Assembly: GCA_020641055.1 (NCBI GenBank)
Contig: CP067345.1
Coordinates: forward strand, 3,651,317 to 3,715,316
Length of the DNA: 64,000 bases
Direction of reading: 5' to 3'
Source: Clostridioides sp. ES-S-0010-02
GTDB lineage: Bacteria; Bacillota; Clostridia; Peptostreptococcales; Peptostreptococcaceae
This document shows positions 19,253 to 27,644 of this stretch, one piece after another. The position numbers and the translations under genes were made by a program. Numbering within the stretch: position 1 is the stretch's first letter; each line of letters starts with the position of its first letter. The notes under the pieces were generated by a model. It ran no database searches, had not been told where the DNA came from, and saw only the letters and a list, made by a program, of their open reading frames with translations.

Positions 19253-19537
19253 ATGTTTGAATCAAGATGTGGTGTACTCTGTAACAGTTGTGCAAGAAAA
19301 GAGAAAGTAAATTGTAAAGGATGTACTCAAATGAAAGGTCCATTTTGGGGTGGTGAATGTAAGGTTAAGACTTGCTGTGAAAGCAAAGAACTTAATCATT
19401 GTGGAGAATGTGATACTTTTCCTTGTGATATGCTTTCAAATATGGGGAAAGAGCAAGGTTTTGACCCTACAATAAAGATTGAACAATGCAGAAAATGGCT
19501 AGCTGAAGAAAAATCTTTAAATGATTCTCTTAATTAA
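19253..19537 (+). CDS. DUF3795 cysteine-rich protein
   Basis: 94 residues with eleven or more Cys in CxxC patterns (CGVLCNSC, NCKGC, CKVKTCC, HCGECDTFPC), which fits DUF3795, a likely zinc- or iron-sulphur-binding family of unknown function. Fifteen bp after the TfoX-C gene with its own AGGAGA site, so probably in one transcript with it. Confidence 0.8.
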   Translation: MFESRCGVLCNSCARKEKVNCKGCTQMKGPFWGGECKVKTCCESKELNHCGECDTFPCDMLSNMGKEQGFDPTIKIEQCRKWLAEEKSLNDSLN

Positions 19538-19647
19538 TTTAATTCATTGATTGAAATACATATTATGTTAAGATACATATGATGAGTGAGGTATTATAAA
19601 GGAGCTAAATAATAGTTTTAATTATTATTCAAAACTGATATTTAACT

Positions 19648-19836
19648 CTTTTATAATCACTCTTTAGTCTTTTATAATTATTCTTTAATCTTTTATAATT
19701 ATTCTTTAGTCTTTTATAATTATTCTTTAGTCTTTTATAATTATTCTTTAGTCTTTTATAATTATTCTTTAGTCTTTTATAATTATTCTTTAGTCTTTTA
19801 TAATTATTCTTTAATCCTTCATAATTATTCTTTAGT
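19648..19836. repeat. Nine 21-bp tandem repeats over a stop codon
   Basis: Nine consecutive 21-bp units, plus-strand consensus CTTTTATAATTATTCTTTAGT with a few changes at both ends. The leftward Cdd1-like gene stops in the unit at 19816-19836, and each unit repeats that stop in the gene's frame. In one other frame the array is open and would read KRLKNNY over and over; this is a by-product of a 21-bp period, not evidence for a protein. Confidence 0.95.
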
Positions 19837-20077
19837 CTTTCCAATACCACCACTTTAGTTTTTCTGGGTCTGGGTTTTCTGTTGATGCAAAATATATTGC
19901 ACAGCGGTATACATATAGTTGACATCTATCTATATGTTGCCCACTCATTAAGCATTCTTTTTGGTACAACTCTTCTGGATTGGCATCTTTAAGGGATTCA
20001 ATTGTTGTATATCCCAACATTATTAGGTCTTTTTCAGTTTCCTTTCCTACCCCAGGAATTTTTCTCAATTCTCCCAT
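19832..20077 (-). CDS. Cdd1-like helix-hairpin-helix protein (pathogenicity locus family)
   Basis: 81 residues: MGELRKIPGVGKETEKDLIMLGYTT is a helix-hairpin-helix, followed by a domain with KECLMSGQHIDRCQLYVYRC and EKLKWWYWKD. This matches Cdd1, the small protein first described beside the C. difficile pathogenicity locus (family PF11731). Function unknown; the HhH suggests nucleic-acid contact. Its stop codon lies in a 21-bp tandem array, so loss of one stop would not extend the protein by much, since the next unit restores it. Confidence 0.8.
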   Translation of the reverse strand: MGELRKIPGVGKETEKDLIMLGYTTIESLKDANPEELYQKECLMSGQHIDRCQLYVYRCAIYFASTENPDPEKLKWWYWKD

Positions 20078-20539
20078 GTTATACCTTCTTTCTAGGATAT
20101 GTGTTTTTATATTTTATTGTATATTAAATATTATTTTTATGCTACATCTAATATTAAAATTTCATAGTACTTAATTTATATTTTTTAATATAAATTAATA
20201 ATGCTGACTAAATACTACTTTTTTGATATAAAATATTATTATTGTATGCTTTTTAATAAAATAAATTACTTAGTTACAACCTAAGTGATACCAAACACTT
20301 CACCATTCAATTAATATTTACTTTCCCATAAAAATGGTCATAGAAAATCAGTTCTTTATACTTCACTTTTTGCCTGTTTTTTGGTATTATTATGTTAAGA
20401 AAATTAATATAATTTAGTATTATCAAATTAAATTAGTTTACATTTTCCTAAAAAGTTTATTTAAACACCTTATATGACGTCTATTAAAAGCCTATCTTTC
20501 CTTTTAAAAATTTTTAGCTTAAAATAGGAGGTAAATATT
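20078..20539. other. Intergenic stretch between divergent genes
   Basis: AT-rich, no open frame with a ribosome site and no dyad I can defend. It must contain the promoters of the Cdd1-like and MerR genes. Confidence 0.5.
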
Positions 20540-21370
20540 GTGCATAATAAACTTTTGTCAATTACCCAATTAGCAAAACTTAGAAACCTTACAAGTGAAA
20601 CACTAAGATATTATGACAGAATAAATCTTATAAAACCTAACTACGTAGACCCTAATACTAAATATAGATATTACTCTATTCTTCAATATGAAGAGTTAGG
20701 AACTGTAAAAGAACTAAGACAATTAGGAATGTGTATTAATGATATTACAAGTTATTTTAATGACAGAAATTTCAAAAAATCTATTGAAATTTTTGAAAAA
20801 TACCAAGAAACACTTCACTCAGAAATCAGAGAAAAAATAGAGCTTGAAAAGGTATTAAATAAAAAGGTTGAATTTTTAAAACAACTAGATTCTCTATCTC
20901 CAGTAAATACAATTACAGAACTTACACTTCCAGATAGATATATGATTACCTTTGATAAACCAACTGGTGGACCTCATGAATTAGCTCTTGCTGTAACTGA
21001 ATTGGAATCTCATTTAAATGAGATTGCTCCAATTGTTGCAAGCGATAGAGTGGGTGCTTATGGTAATGATTTAATTTTAGACGAATCTAAAGATTATATT
21101 CCTTTATCTCCATTTATATTCATAGAAGATGATGATATAAAGTCCTCTTTAAAAAAACTTGTTCCAGGGGGGTTATATCTTTCTATGTATTATGATGGTG
21201 ATGAACTTGAAAGATACCATCCATCTTTTGATTTTATAAAAGAGTATATGAGTGAGCACAACCTATGCCTTAATGGCGATATTTATCAAATATTTAAAAT
21301 AGATGTGACTCTTACTAGTTACTTAAATGAAACGCTTATGGAAATTCAAGTTCCAGTAAAAAAAATATAG
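20540..21370 (+). CDS. MerR-family regulator with effector-binding domain
   Basis: 276 residues: an N-terminal MerR helix-turn-helix (SITQLAKLRNLTSETLRYYD then DPNTKYRYYS), a coiled-coil dimer helix (about 85-125), and a C-terminal GyrI-like ligand domain (DRYMITFDKPTGGP ... RVGAYGNDL ... PGGLYLSMYYDGD) as in BmrR/BltR. Such proteins sense hydrophobic cations and switch on efflux genes. No efflux gene adjoins it, so the target is unknown. Start is GTG at 20540 after AGGAGG. It is convergent with eutQ. Confidence 0.85.
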   Translation: MHNKLLSITQLAKLRNLTSETLRYYDRINLIKPNYVDPNTKYRYYSILQYEELGTVKELRQLGMCINDITSYFNDRNFKKSIEIFEKYQETLHSEIREKIELEKVLNKKVEFLKQLDSLSPVNTITELTLPDRYMITFDKPTGGPHELALAVTELESHLNEIAPIVASDRVGAYGNDLILDESKDYIPLSPFIFIEDDDIKSSLKKLVPGGLYLSMYYDGDELERYHPSFDFIKEYMSEHNLCLNGDIYQIFKIDVTLTSYLNETLMEIQVPVKKI

Positions 21371-21380
21371 TCTATTACAT

Positions 21381-21415
21381 AAAGGCTATGATTGTTAGCT
21401 TATCATAGCCTTTTT
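21381..21415. terminator. Bidirectional terminator between merR-like gene and eutQ
   Basis: Stem AAAGGCTATGA / TCATAGCCTTT with T runs on both strands, 10 bp after one gene and 27 bp after the other. Confidence 0.85.
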
Positions 21416-21441
21416 ACTTACTTTTCTCCATAGTCTTTTTA

Positions 21442-21915
21442 TTACTTTTGTGATTCCCAATCTGCTGGGTATGTTACATATATAAACCTAGCATAATTAG
21501 GTACTGAAAACTTTATACTACTTCCTTTTGGTATGAGTATTAGCTCCCCTTCAGATGCTGTTATCTTTCTTCCATCTATTAATATGTCTAAAGTTCCTTC
21601 TATTATATAGTCTACTTCATCATAATTTAAGGTCCAATCGAAAGTTGTTTCTTTCATTTCCATAATTCCACAACCTAGTCTTGGACTTTCTTCTAAAGTA
21701 ATTAAATCTTTTGTATAAACTATATCATTTGGATTACCAGTATCTAATCTATTACTTTCATCTACCTTTACTCTTGGTAATTTTATAGAAGTTATTCCAC
21801 TTATATCTTTGTGTCTATTAAAATCTATATTATTTTTAGAACCATTTAAATTTTCTTCTATTATTTGTCTAACTAAGACTTCCAACATATCTTTGTTTAA
21901 TGTACTTATATCCAT
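21442..21915 (-). CDS. eutQ: Ethanolamine utilization protein EutQ
   Basis: 157 residues. The C-terminal two thirds are a cupin barrel (GIMEMKETTFDWTLNYDEV, DYIIEGTLDILIDGRKI, GELILIPKGSSIKFS) as in EutQ, for which acetate kinase activity has been reported in Salmonella. Residues 1-25 form an amphipathic helix (LEVLVRQIIEENL) of the kind that targets enzymes to the microcompartment lumen. Last gene of the eut run, 56 bp after eutN, closed by a terminator. Confidence 0.9.
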   Translation of the reverse strand: MDISTLNKDMLEVLVRQIIEENLNGSKNNIDFNRHKDISGITSIKLPRVKVDESNRLDTGNPNDIVYTKDLITLEESPRLGCGIMEMKETTFDWTLNYDEVDYIIEGTLDILIDGRKITASEGELILIPKGSSIKFSVPNYARFIYVTYPADWESQK

Positions 21916-21971
21916 CTCTTATTACCTCCTTAACCTTATATCTCTATATCACCAATACTTTTACTCATTTG

Positions 21972-22244
21972 TTATTCATCCGCAAATTCAAGAGAATCGA
22001 CTATACCAACTATAGTTGCATCTATTGGAACACTCTGTCTTTCTATTGAAGTTCTAGCAGCAGAACCTCTAGTTATAAGAACTAAATCTCCATTCCCTGC
22101 CCCTGCATTATCTGCTGCTACTAAAAAACCTTCTTTATATGTATCTTTAGCATTTAATAGTTTCACAACTAAGAATTTTTGTCCATTTAACTTTTCATCT
22201 TTTCTTGTTGCCCATACATTACCAACTATTTTTCCTATTTCCAT
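21972..22244 (-). CDS. eutN: Microcompartment vertex protein EutN
   Basis: 90 residues with the EutN/CcmL fold signature: MEIGKIVGNVWATRKDEKL, the AADNAGAGNGDLVLITRGSAAR loop and a DATIVGIVDSLE end. These pentamers close the vertices of the icosahedral shell. A close-set gene (12 bp) follows the unknown gene upstream, so both are made from one message. Confidence 0.93.
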   Translation of the reverse strand: MEIGKIVGNVWATRKDEKLNGQKFLVVKLLNAKDTYKEGFLVAADNAGAGNGDLVLITRGSAARTSIERQSVPIDATIVGIVDSLEFADE

Positions 22245-22256
22245 AAGTCTCCTCCA

Positions 22257-22958
22257 CTATATTCTTTTTACTGTTATATTATGTATTCTTATAAAATCAA
22301 TAGCTAATGGAGTTATTATACTATTTTTGCTTACGATAATATCCTTAGTTCCACTTATCATAGGCTTTCTCAAATCAGACTCAGATATAAGCCTTTTTTG
22401 TGTCAAATCTATGCTAAAATTATCATCTATTTTTACTTTTTCTTCGTTCAATATTTCTTCATTCAATATTTCTTTATTCAATATTTCTTTATTAAACGTT
22501 TCCTCACTTAATGTTATCTCATTTAAATTCTTTATAATCTTTACTCCATACCTACAAATATCCTCTTCATAAGCTCTGTATTTATTGTATAGTGCTTTAG
22601 GTGCAGTGTCTTTATAGAGTTTGTATTCTATTCCTTCATCTAACACATATACTTTCTTACCTTTCATAAGCATTTTTAATAGAAATCTTTCTTCATTTGA
22701 AAAACTATTTCCTAATGCTAAGTTGCAAATACCCCTCATACAAAGTTTTGATACTATTACTGCATCACAATCTTTTGTAGCACTATCAAACATTTCTATA
22801 TTAAACTTATCATTTAATAAGTCAAATTTACTTTTATCATTTTCATATAATATAATTACTTTTTTTCTATTTTCATTTTCTATATATCCAGCATTCATAG
22901 TATTTATTTTTTTGTAAAGTTCTTCTACTATAATCTCTATAATATTGTTGTAATCCAT
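22257..22958 (-). CDS. Eut-associated protein of unknown function
   Basis: 233 residues. I believe it belongs to the clostridial eut hypothetical family (TIGR02536). Residues 1-20 (MDYNNIIEIIVEELYKKI) form an amphipathic helix like known encapsulation peptides, so it is probably a lumen protein. The middle resembles a flavoprotein or Rossmann-like fold (CDAVIVSKLCMRGICNLALG, KGKKVYVLDEGIEYKLY). A low-complexity linker (EILNKEILNEEILN) precedes a C-terminal module KNSIITPLAIDFIRIHNITV, which also occurs near the N-terminus of EutT here. No catalytic role can be assigned. Confidence 0.75.
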   Translation of the reverse strand: MDYNNIIEIIVEELYKKINTMNAGYIENENRKKVIILYENDKSKFDLLNDKFNIEMFDSATKDCDAVIVSKLCMRGICNLALGNSFSNEERFLLKMLMKGKKVYVLDEGIEYKLYKDTAPKALYNKYRAYEEDICRYGVKIIKNLNEITLSEETFNKEILNKEILNEEILNEEKVKIDDNFSIDLTQKRLISESDLRKPMISGTKDIIVSKNSIITPLAIDFIRIHNITVKRI

Positions 22959-22982
22959 AAGCTTTCCTTTCTAGATATATAG

Positions 22983-23609
22983 CTATCTCTTTATTATCCT
23001 TGCAATACTTCCTTTTGAATATGCGCATGCATTTGCCTCATCGTAATCTATGTGCATATAAGTTTTAAACTTATCGCTAACCCTAACAACTACATCATCA
23101 AATATTAGAGGTCTTTTACCAAATACTTTAACTTCAACTATCTCATTGTCTCCCACATTAAATTTTTTGGCATCTTCTATCGACATGTGTATATGTCTTT
23201 TTGCTACCATAAGACCTTTTTGAAGTTCAATCTCTCCTTTTTCTGTAGCTATTTTAATACCTAAGGTATCTTCTAAATCTCCACTTTGCTTTATTGGTGG
23301 CTTCAATCCTAATATGGAACCATCTGTTAGTGATATTTCTACTTGTGTTTTCTTTCTACAAGGTCCAAGAACTACAACATTTTTTAATGTACCCTTTGGT
23401 CCAATTATTGTAACTCTTTCTTTACAAGCATATTGACCTGGTTGAGATAAATCTTTTAATTTTGTTAATATATATCCTTTACCAAATAATTTTTCTACAT
23501 CTTCTTCACTTAAATGTACATGTCTTCCTGACGCTTCAACTTCTATAAATACTTCTTTTTTAACTCTACTTACTACTTCTTTTACTATTTCATTTAATAG
23601 GTTTTCCAT
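22983..23609 (-). CDS. pduL: Phosphotransacylase PduL-type (EutD function)
   Basis: 208 residues with both PduL halves: VEASGRHVHLSEEDVEKLFG plus LSQPGQYACKERVTI, and GLMVAKRHIHMSIEDAKKF, whose His residues bind the two zinc ions. It converts acetyl-CoA to acetyl phosphate inside the compartment, recycling CoA for EutE and feeding acetate kinase. Residues 1-20 are an encapsulation-type helix (NLLNEIVKEVVSRVKKEV). It stands 13 bp from eutT. Called eutD in some clostridial annotations although unrelated to enterobacterial EutD. Confidence 0.92.
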   Translation of the reverse strand: MENLLNEIVKEVVSRVKKEVFIEVEASGRHVHLSEEDVEKLFGKGYILTKLKDLSQPGQYACKERVTIIGPKGTLKNVVVLGPCRKKTQVEISLTDGSILGLKPPIKQSGDLEDTLGIKIATEKGEIELQKGLMVAKRHIHMSIEDAKKFNVGDNEIVEVKVFGKRPLIFDDVVVRVSDKFKTYMHIDYDEANACAYSKGSIARIIKR

Positions 23610-23622
23610 AAACTTCCCCCAA

Positions 23623-24399
23623 CTACTGGTATTGTCCAGTTCTTATTTTATAAATTATAATCCAGAACACTGATGACAATCTATTAAGAGCTTTTATTAA
23701 ATCTTCTCTCTCAACTTCTCCATATTCACCTTTAAACGCTTCATATGCACAGAGTTCAGCTTCCCTAGTACTAGTTCTTATACTATTTATGAGTACTACT
23801 TCTTCACCCATTTTATAAGTTGGAAATTCATGACCTATACCAAAATATTTTTTAGGATTATGAGAATGCTCTCTCAACTCTTTTTCAGATAGACCTAAAA
23901 GCTTAAAGCTATCTAATTTTTCTTCTAACACTTCACATCTCATTATTTTCCTTACAAACTCTAATATTTCTTGTAATTCATTTACTAATTTTCCAAGACT
24001 CTTTTTGTTGCATAAAACTTGAACTTCTAGTATTTTTGATTCTAACGAGTCTATCTTTCCCCTTAAAATTATCCTTTTATGGTCTTTAAATACTAATATA
24101 TCTCCATTTAAATGAGTCATATGTTCTGGCTTTTCATTTAACTTAGCTCCAAATACAGTTTTGTACTTATAAGATTCTTCTCTTACTGTTTCTTTTATAG
24201 CTTCCTTATTCTTATTCTTATTATTTTTATTATTTTCATTTGAAATATTATCAATATATTTTATTTCAATCTTTTTTTCGGCTAAAAAAGACTTTGCTAA
24301 AGGAGTTATAATTTGACCTTTTTCAATGTAATATTCAGTTATATTCCCTTTATTTTCACGCATTTCTTTTCTTATTTGATTTTCTGTTAAAACACTCAT
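23623..24399 (-). CDS. eutT: Corrinoid adenosyltransferase EutT
   Basis: 258 residues. The C-terminal half shows the PduO/EutT helical bundle (LINSIRTSTREAELCAYEAF, ALNRLSSVFWIIIYKIRTG) that makes adenosylcobalamin for EutBC. The N-terminus has the short module EKGQIITPLAKSFLAEKKIE shared with the neighbouring unknown protein and an Asn/Lys-rich linker. A transcript hairpin lies just upstream, between eutM and this gene, so it is probably expressed below the shell proteins. Confidence 0.88.
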   Translation of the reverse strand: MSVLTENQIRKEMRENKGNITEYYIEKGQIITPLAKSFLAEKKIEIKYIDNISNENNKNNKNKNKEAIKETVREESYKYKTVFGAKLNEKPEHMTHLNGDILVFKDHKRIILRGKIDSLESKILEVQVLCNKKSLGKLVNELQEILEFVRKIMRCEVLEEKLDSFKLLGLSEKELREHSHNPKKYFGIGHEFPTYKMGEEVVLINSIRTSTREAELCAYEAFKGEYGEVEREDLIKALNRLSSVFWIIIYKIRTGQYQ

Positions 24400-24425
24400 C
24401 TTATCACATCTCCTATTAGATGTAT

Positions 24426-24463
24426 AAAAGGGGACCCCTCAAAATATATTGACATCCCCTTTT
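24426..24463 (-). terminator. Intra-operon hairpin after eutM (partial terminator)
   Basis: Stem AAAAGGGGA / TCCCCTTTT lies 36-73 bp after the eutM stop in the leftward transcript and 27 bp before eutT. In the leftward direction only about four U follow, so read-through is expected. Confidence 0.7.
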
Positions 24464-24498
24464 TATCAAATTTAAATTTTATTTACTATATAAACTTA

Positions 24499-24786
24499 TT
24501 AATCAACATTTACTTTTGGTAATATAGCATCTACTTCAAAGTGTGGTCTTGGTATAACATGAACAGATACTAAATCTCCAACTCTCTCCGCAGCAGAAGC
24601 ACCTGCATCTGTAGCAGCTTTAACAGCTCCAACATCACCTCTTACCATTACTGTAACTAAACCTCCACCTACTTGCTCTTTTCCAACTAATTGAACATTG
24701 GCAGCCTTAACCATTGCGTCTGCTGCTTCTATTGCTCCTACTAATCCTTTAGTTTCTATCATCCCTAATGCGTTTGCATTTGCCAT
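24499..24786 (-). CDS. eutM: Major hexameric shell protein EutM
   Basis: 95 residues, a single BMC domain: [20 protein letters not shown], the [17 protein letters not shown]-type strand and [16 protein letters not shown], ending DAILPKV. These form the flat hexagonal tiles of the shell. The start at MANANA is chosen because GGAGGT lies 8 bp upstream. Sixty bp separate it from eutE and a hairpin follows, a layout that would allow high EutM output. Confidence 0.95.
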   Translation of the reverse strand: MANANALGMIETKGLVGAIEAADAMVKAANVQLVGKEQVGGGLVTVMVRGDVGAVKAATDAGASAAERVGDLVSVHVIPRPHFEVDAILPKVNVD

Positions 24787-24846
24787 AATGCTTACCTCCA
24801 AAATTTTATATTAATATTTTTTAAAATTATTTTAGTTTTTCAAAAT

Positions 24847-26316
24847 CTAACATAGCTCTAAAGCTATCTTTTTTACTAATACATTTATTAGTTCTTCTCT
24901 ATCCATAGAGTCAAATATTGATTTTTCTACTTTAGAATTTGTACCTCTAAGTTCTTCTATTTCTTTAACTCCATAGGCTATTTTCTTTATATTTAATAAG
25001 TCTAATGGTCCTACATTATTTGAAGTTGAACTTCCACCTATAGCTCCACACCCTAATGTTAAAGCTGGTGATAAGTTTGTTGCTCCACCTATTCCTCCAA
25101 GTGCAGATGGTGCATTTACTATTATTCTTGATACTGGCATATTAAGTGCAAATTTCTTTACAAGTTCCTCATCATTAGCATGCATTGAGAATGTGTGACC
25201 AGCACCTTCATTTAAAAGTATCTCTCTAGATTTTTGCATAATAGATTCAATATTTTCCTCTACATAAAATGCAAGTATTGGAGTCAGTTTTTCTCTAGAA
25301 TAAGCTACATCATTTCCTACTCTAGATTCTCTTGCTATAAGTACTTTAGCATAACTTGGCACATTACTTAAATTAGCTAATTTAGCAAGTGTTTCTACAC
25401 TCTTTCCAACTATTTGAGGATTCATTGTTCCATTTGCTCTTAATATAAATTTAGACAGCTTTTCACTTTCTTCTTCATTTAAGAAATAAGCCCCTTGATT
25501 TTTCAGTTCATTAACAATTATATCTTCCATAGATTTTTCTACTATTATAGATTGTTCAGATGCACATATTACACCGTTATCAAAAGTTTTAGAATCTAAT
25601 ATTCTTTTAACTGCTAACTTAATATCTGCACTCTTATCTATAAATGCTGGTCCATTTCCTGGTCCTACTCCTATGGCAGGTGTTCCTGATGAATAAGCAG
25701 CTCTAACCATAGCCTCTCCGCCAGTTGCTAAAATAAGTTTAGTATCCTTATGCTTCATTAATTCATTAGTACCTTTAAGGCTGGGATTAGTTATACCTAA
25801 TATAATATCCTCTGGACTTCCTGCTTTTATAGCTGCCTCACTTATTATTTTTATAGTCTCAAGTATACATTTTTTTGCATTTGGATGTGGTGAGAAAATT
25901 ATTGAATTTCCTGATTTTATAGAAATCATAGCTTTGTAGATTACTGTTGATGTTGGATTTGTTGATGGTATAAGCCCTGCTACTACTCCTACTGGTGTAG
26001 CTATATCAACCGTTCTTTCTGCCTTATTTTCACCTATTATCCCAATAGTCTTCATATCTTTTATTGCTTCATATAACATTTTAGATGCAAATGTATTTTT
26101 AACTATTTTATCTTCATATTTTCCAAACCCAGTTTCTTCATTGGCCATTTTAGCCAATTTAGCGGCATTTTCATATGCTGCCTCTGCCATTGACTTAACT
26201 ATTTTATCTATTTGTTCTTGGCTCATTCTGGAAAGTTTAACTTGAGCTTCTTTAGCTTTTTTTACAAGATTTCTAACTTCTTGTATAGATAATAAATCTT
26301 TATCTAAAATTTCCAT
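24847..26316 (-). CDS. eutE: CoA-acylating acetaldehyde dehydrogenase EutE
   Basis: 489 residues of the aldehyde dehydrogenase superfamily with the catalytic Cys in FDNGVICASEQS, the ATPVGVVAGLIPSTNP cofactor region and IGVGPGNGPAFID. It turns acetaldehyde and CoA into acetyl-CoA with NAD. The C-terminal 20 residues (MDREELINVLVKKIALEL) form an amphipathic helix resembling an encapsulation peptide, which is the opposite end from the enterobacterial enzyme. Two bp separate it from the upstream shell gene. Confidence 0.95.
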   Translation of the reverse strand: MEILDKDLLSIQEVRNLVKKAKEAQVKLSRMSQEQIDKIVKSMAEAAYENAAKLAKMANEETGFGKYEDKIVKNTFASKMLYEAIKDMKTIGIIGENKAERTVDIATPVGVVAGLIPSTNPTSTVIYKAMISIKSGNSIIFSPHPNAKKCILETIKIISEAAIKAGSPEDIILGITNPSLKGTNELMKHKDTKLILATGGEAMVRAAYSSGTPAIGVGPGNGPAFIDKSADIKLAVKRILDSKTFDNGVICASEQSIIVEKSMEDIIVNELKNQGAYFLNEEESEKLSKFILRANGTMNPQIVGKSVETLAKLANLSNVPSYAKVLIARESRVGNDVAYSREKLTPILAFYVEENIESIMQKSREILLNEGAGHTFSMHANDEELVKKFALNMPVSRIIVNAPSALGGIGGATNLSPALTLGCGAIGGSSTSNNVGPLDLLNIKKIAYGVKEIEELRGTNSKVEKSIFDSMDREELINVLVKKIALELC

Positions 26317-26318
26317 CT

Positions 26319-26963
26319 TTATTTATCCTCTCTAATCAATTTATAAACTAAATCTACTAGGTCTTCTTTTCTCAAAGAATTTAATTCTTTATTAGTCAAA
26401 GAAGAATCGTATTCTCTAGCTAAAGTTTTTAATTCTTTTATATTCATATTTAATAAATTTCTATTATTAGTGACCTCATCTTTTACTGGTTTTACTTCAT
26501 TTAAAGTTTCTATATTTGTATTTTCATTTTCTTCAATTTTTATGTCTTCTTCTAAGGTTTCTGTATTTTCATTTTCTTCAACTTTTACATCTTCTTCTAA
26601 AGCTTCTACATTTGTATCTTCATTTTCTTCTATCTTCATATTTTCTTTGATTGGTATTTCGCTAACTTCATTATATTTCTGAGTAATTCTTTCTTCTTTT
26701 TTAAATAAATTATCAGCTACTTCTTTATGTATCCTTGGTATTACATGAGTTGCTCTTAATACTCCAACCTTGTTTACAGCTACTTCTCCAGCTTCTATAG
26801 CTGATTTAACTGCGCCTACATCTCCAACTATTGTTAATGTAACTATTCCCGCTCCTACTTTTTCAATGCTAAGTATATTTACACTAGCAGACTTTACACA
26901 TGCATCACATGCCTCTATTGCAGCAACATATCCTATTACTTCTATTAAACCTACAGCATTCAT
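26319..26963 (-). CDS. BMC shell protein with acidic linker and SAP/Rho-N-like tail (EutK-like)
   Basis: 214 residues: a BMC domain (1-90, GLIEVIGYVAAIEACDACVK; VGDVGAVKSAIEAGE), a ~70-residue acidic linker built of imperfect repeats (VEENENTETLEEDIKIEENE), then a 45-residue helical domain (MNIKELKTLAREYDS ... LRKEDLVDLVYKLI) that reads like a SAP or Rho N-terminal nucleic-acid-binding fold. Enterobacterial EutK likewise joins a BMC domain to a putative nucleic-acid-binding domain, but of another fold. Annotated as a second EutM or EutK in relatives. Confidence 0.85.
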   Translation of the reverse strand: MNAVGLIEVIGYVAAIEACDACVKSASVNILSIEKVGAGIVTLTIVGDVGAVKSAIEAGEVAVNKVGVLRATHVIPRIHKEVADNLFKKEERITQKYNEVSEIPIKENMKIEENEDTNVEALEEDVKVEENENTETLEEDIKIEENENTNIETLNEVKPVKDEVTNNRNLLNMNIKELKTLAREYDSSLTNKELNSLRKEDLVDLVYKLIREDK

Positions 26964-26969
26964 TTATCT

Positions 26970-27623
26970 TTAAAACCTTGTTGGGTCATCAGCTACAGAT
27001 TTAACAGCTTCAGCAAAAGCATCACAAGCTGCTTTACAAGCTGATTGAGAACCTGTAAGTAATGCTCCACCAAAGTTTGTTTCAGTTGGAGGTGCAAATA
27101 ATTCACATAGACTTACATCTGCTGCTTTTAATGCTGCATCTAGTGCATACATAGCTTCTAAAGGTGGTGCTACTAAATAAGCTATGGCTTCTCCTTCTTT
27201 GATTCCTGCCACTTTAGAAAGATATGTTCCTGTTCTAGATACACAGTGAGCATAATATACTATTGAATCATCATCATTTGCACTTATAAAAGTTGCTCCG
27301 TATTCCATAAAATCAACTACTGCATTTAATCCACTTCTTACTTCAGCTGGGCTTGGTCCTGCTATTATACCTAATACCTCACCAGCAAGTTTTGTTGAAG
27401 CATTTGTAGCACCTGCATACATTGACTTTGCATATACAACATCAACTTCTGAAGCTTTAGTTGCTTCATCAAGGGCAGTATATGTCACATCATCACAATC
27501 AGCAGTTATAAACCCTAAACTTTTATGGTCAGAATTTAATTCTAACTTTTTTGCCATTTCTGGACTTATGTTTGAAATCATTTTAATTCCCAGTATTTTA
27601 GGACGAATTACATCATTTTTCAT
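26970..27623 (-). CDS. eutL: Trimeric shell protein EutL
   Basis: 217 residues with two permuted BMC domains in tandem: EMAKKLELNSDHKSLGFITA, DVVYAKSMYAGATNASTKLA, GPSPAEVRSGLNAVVDFMEY and ALLTGSQSACKAACDAFAEA. EutL trimers have a gated central pore proposed to pass ethanolamine or cofactors. Start ATG with AAAGGAG; 6 bp before the next gene. Confidence 0.95.
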   Translation of the reverse strand: MKNDVIRPKILGIKMISNISPEMAKKLELNSDHKSLGFITADCDDVTYTALDEATKASEVDVVYAKSMYAGATNASTKLAGEVLGIIAGPSPAEVRSGLNAVVDFMEYGATFISANDDDSIVYYAHCVSRTGTYLSKVAGIKEGEAIAYLVAPPLEAMYALDAALKAADVSLCELFAPPTETNFGGALLTGSQSACKAACDAFAEAVKSVADDPTRF

Positions 27624-27644
27624 AACTTGTACTCCTTTAAGTTA

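Noticed and set aside
19629-19925. 98-residue open frame with repeated KRLKNNY
   Set aside because: It is the alternative frame of the 21-bp array and overlaps the better supported Cdd1-like gene; no ribosome site.
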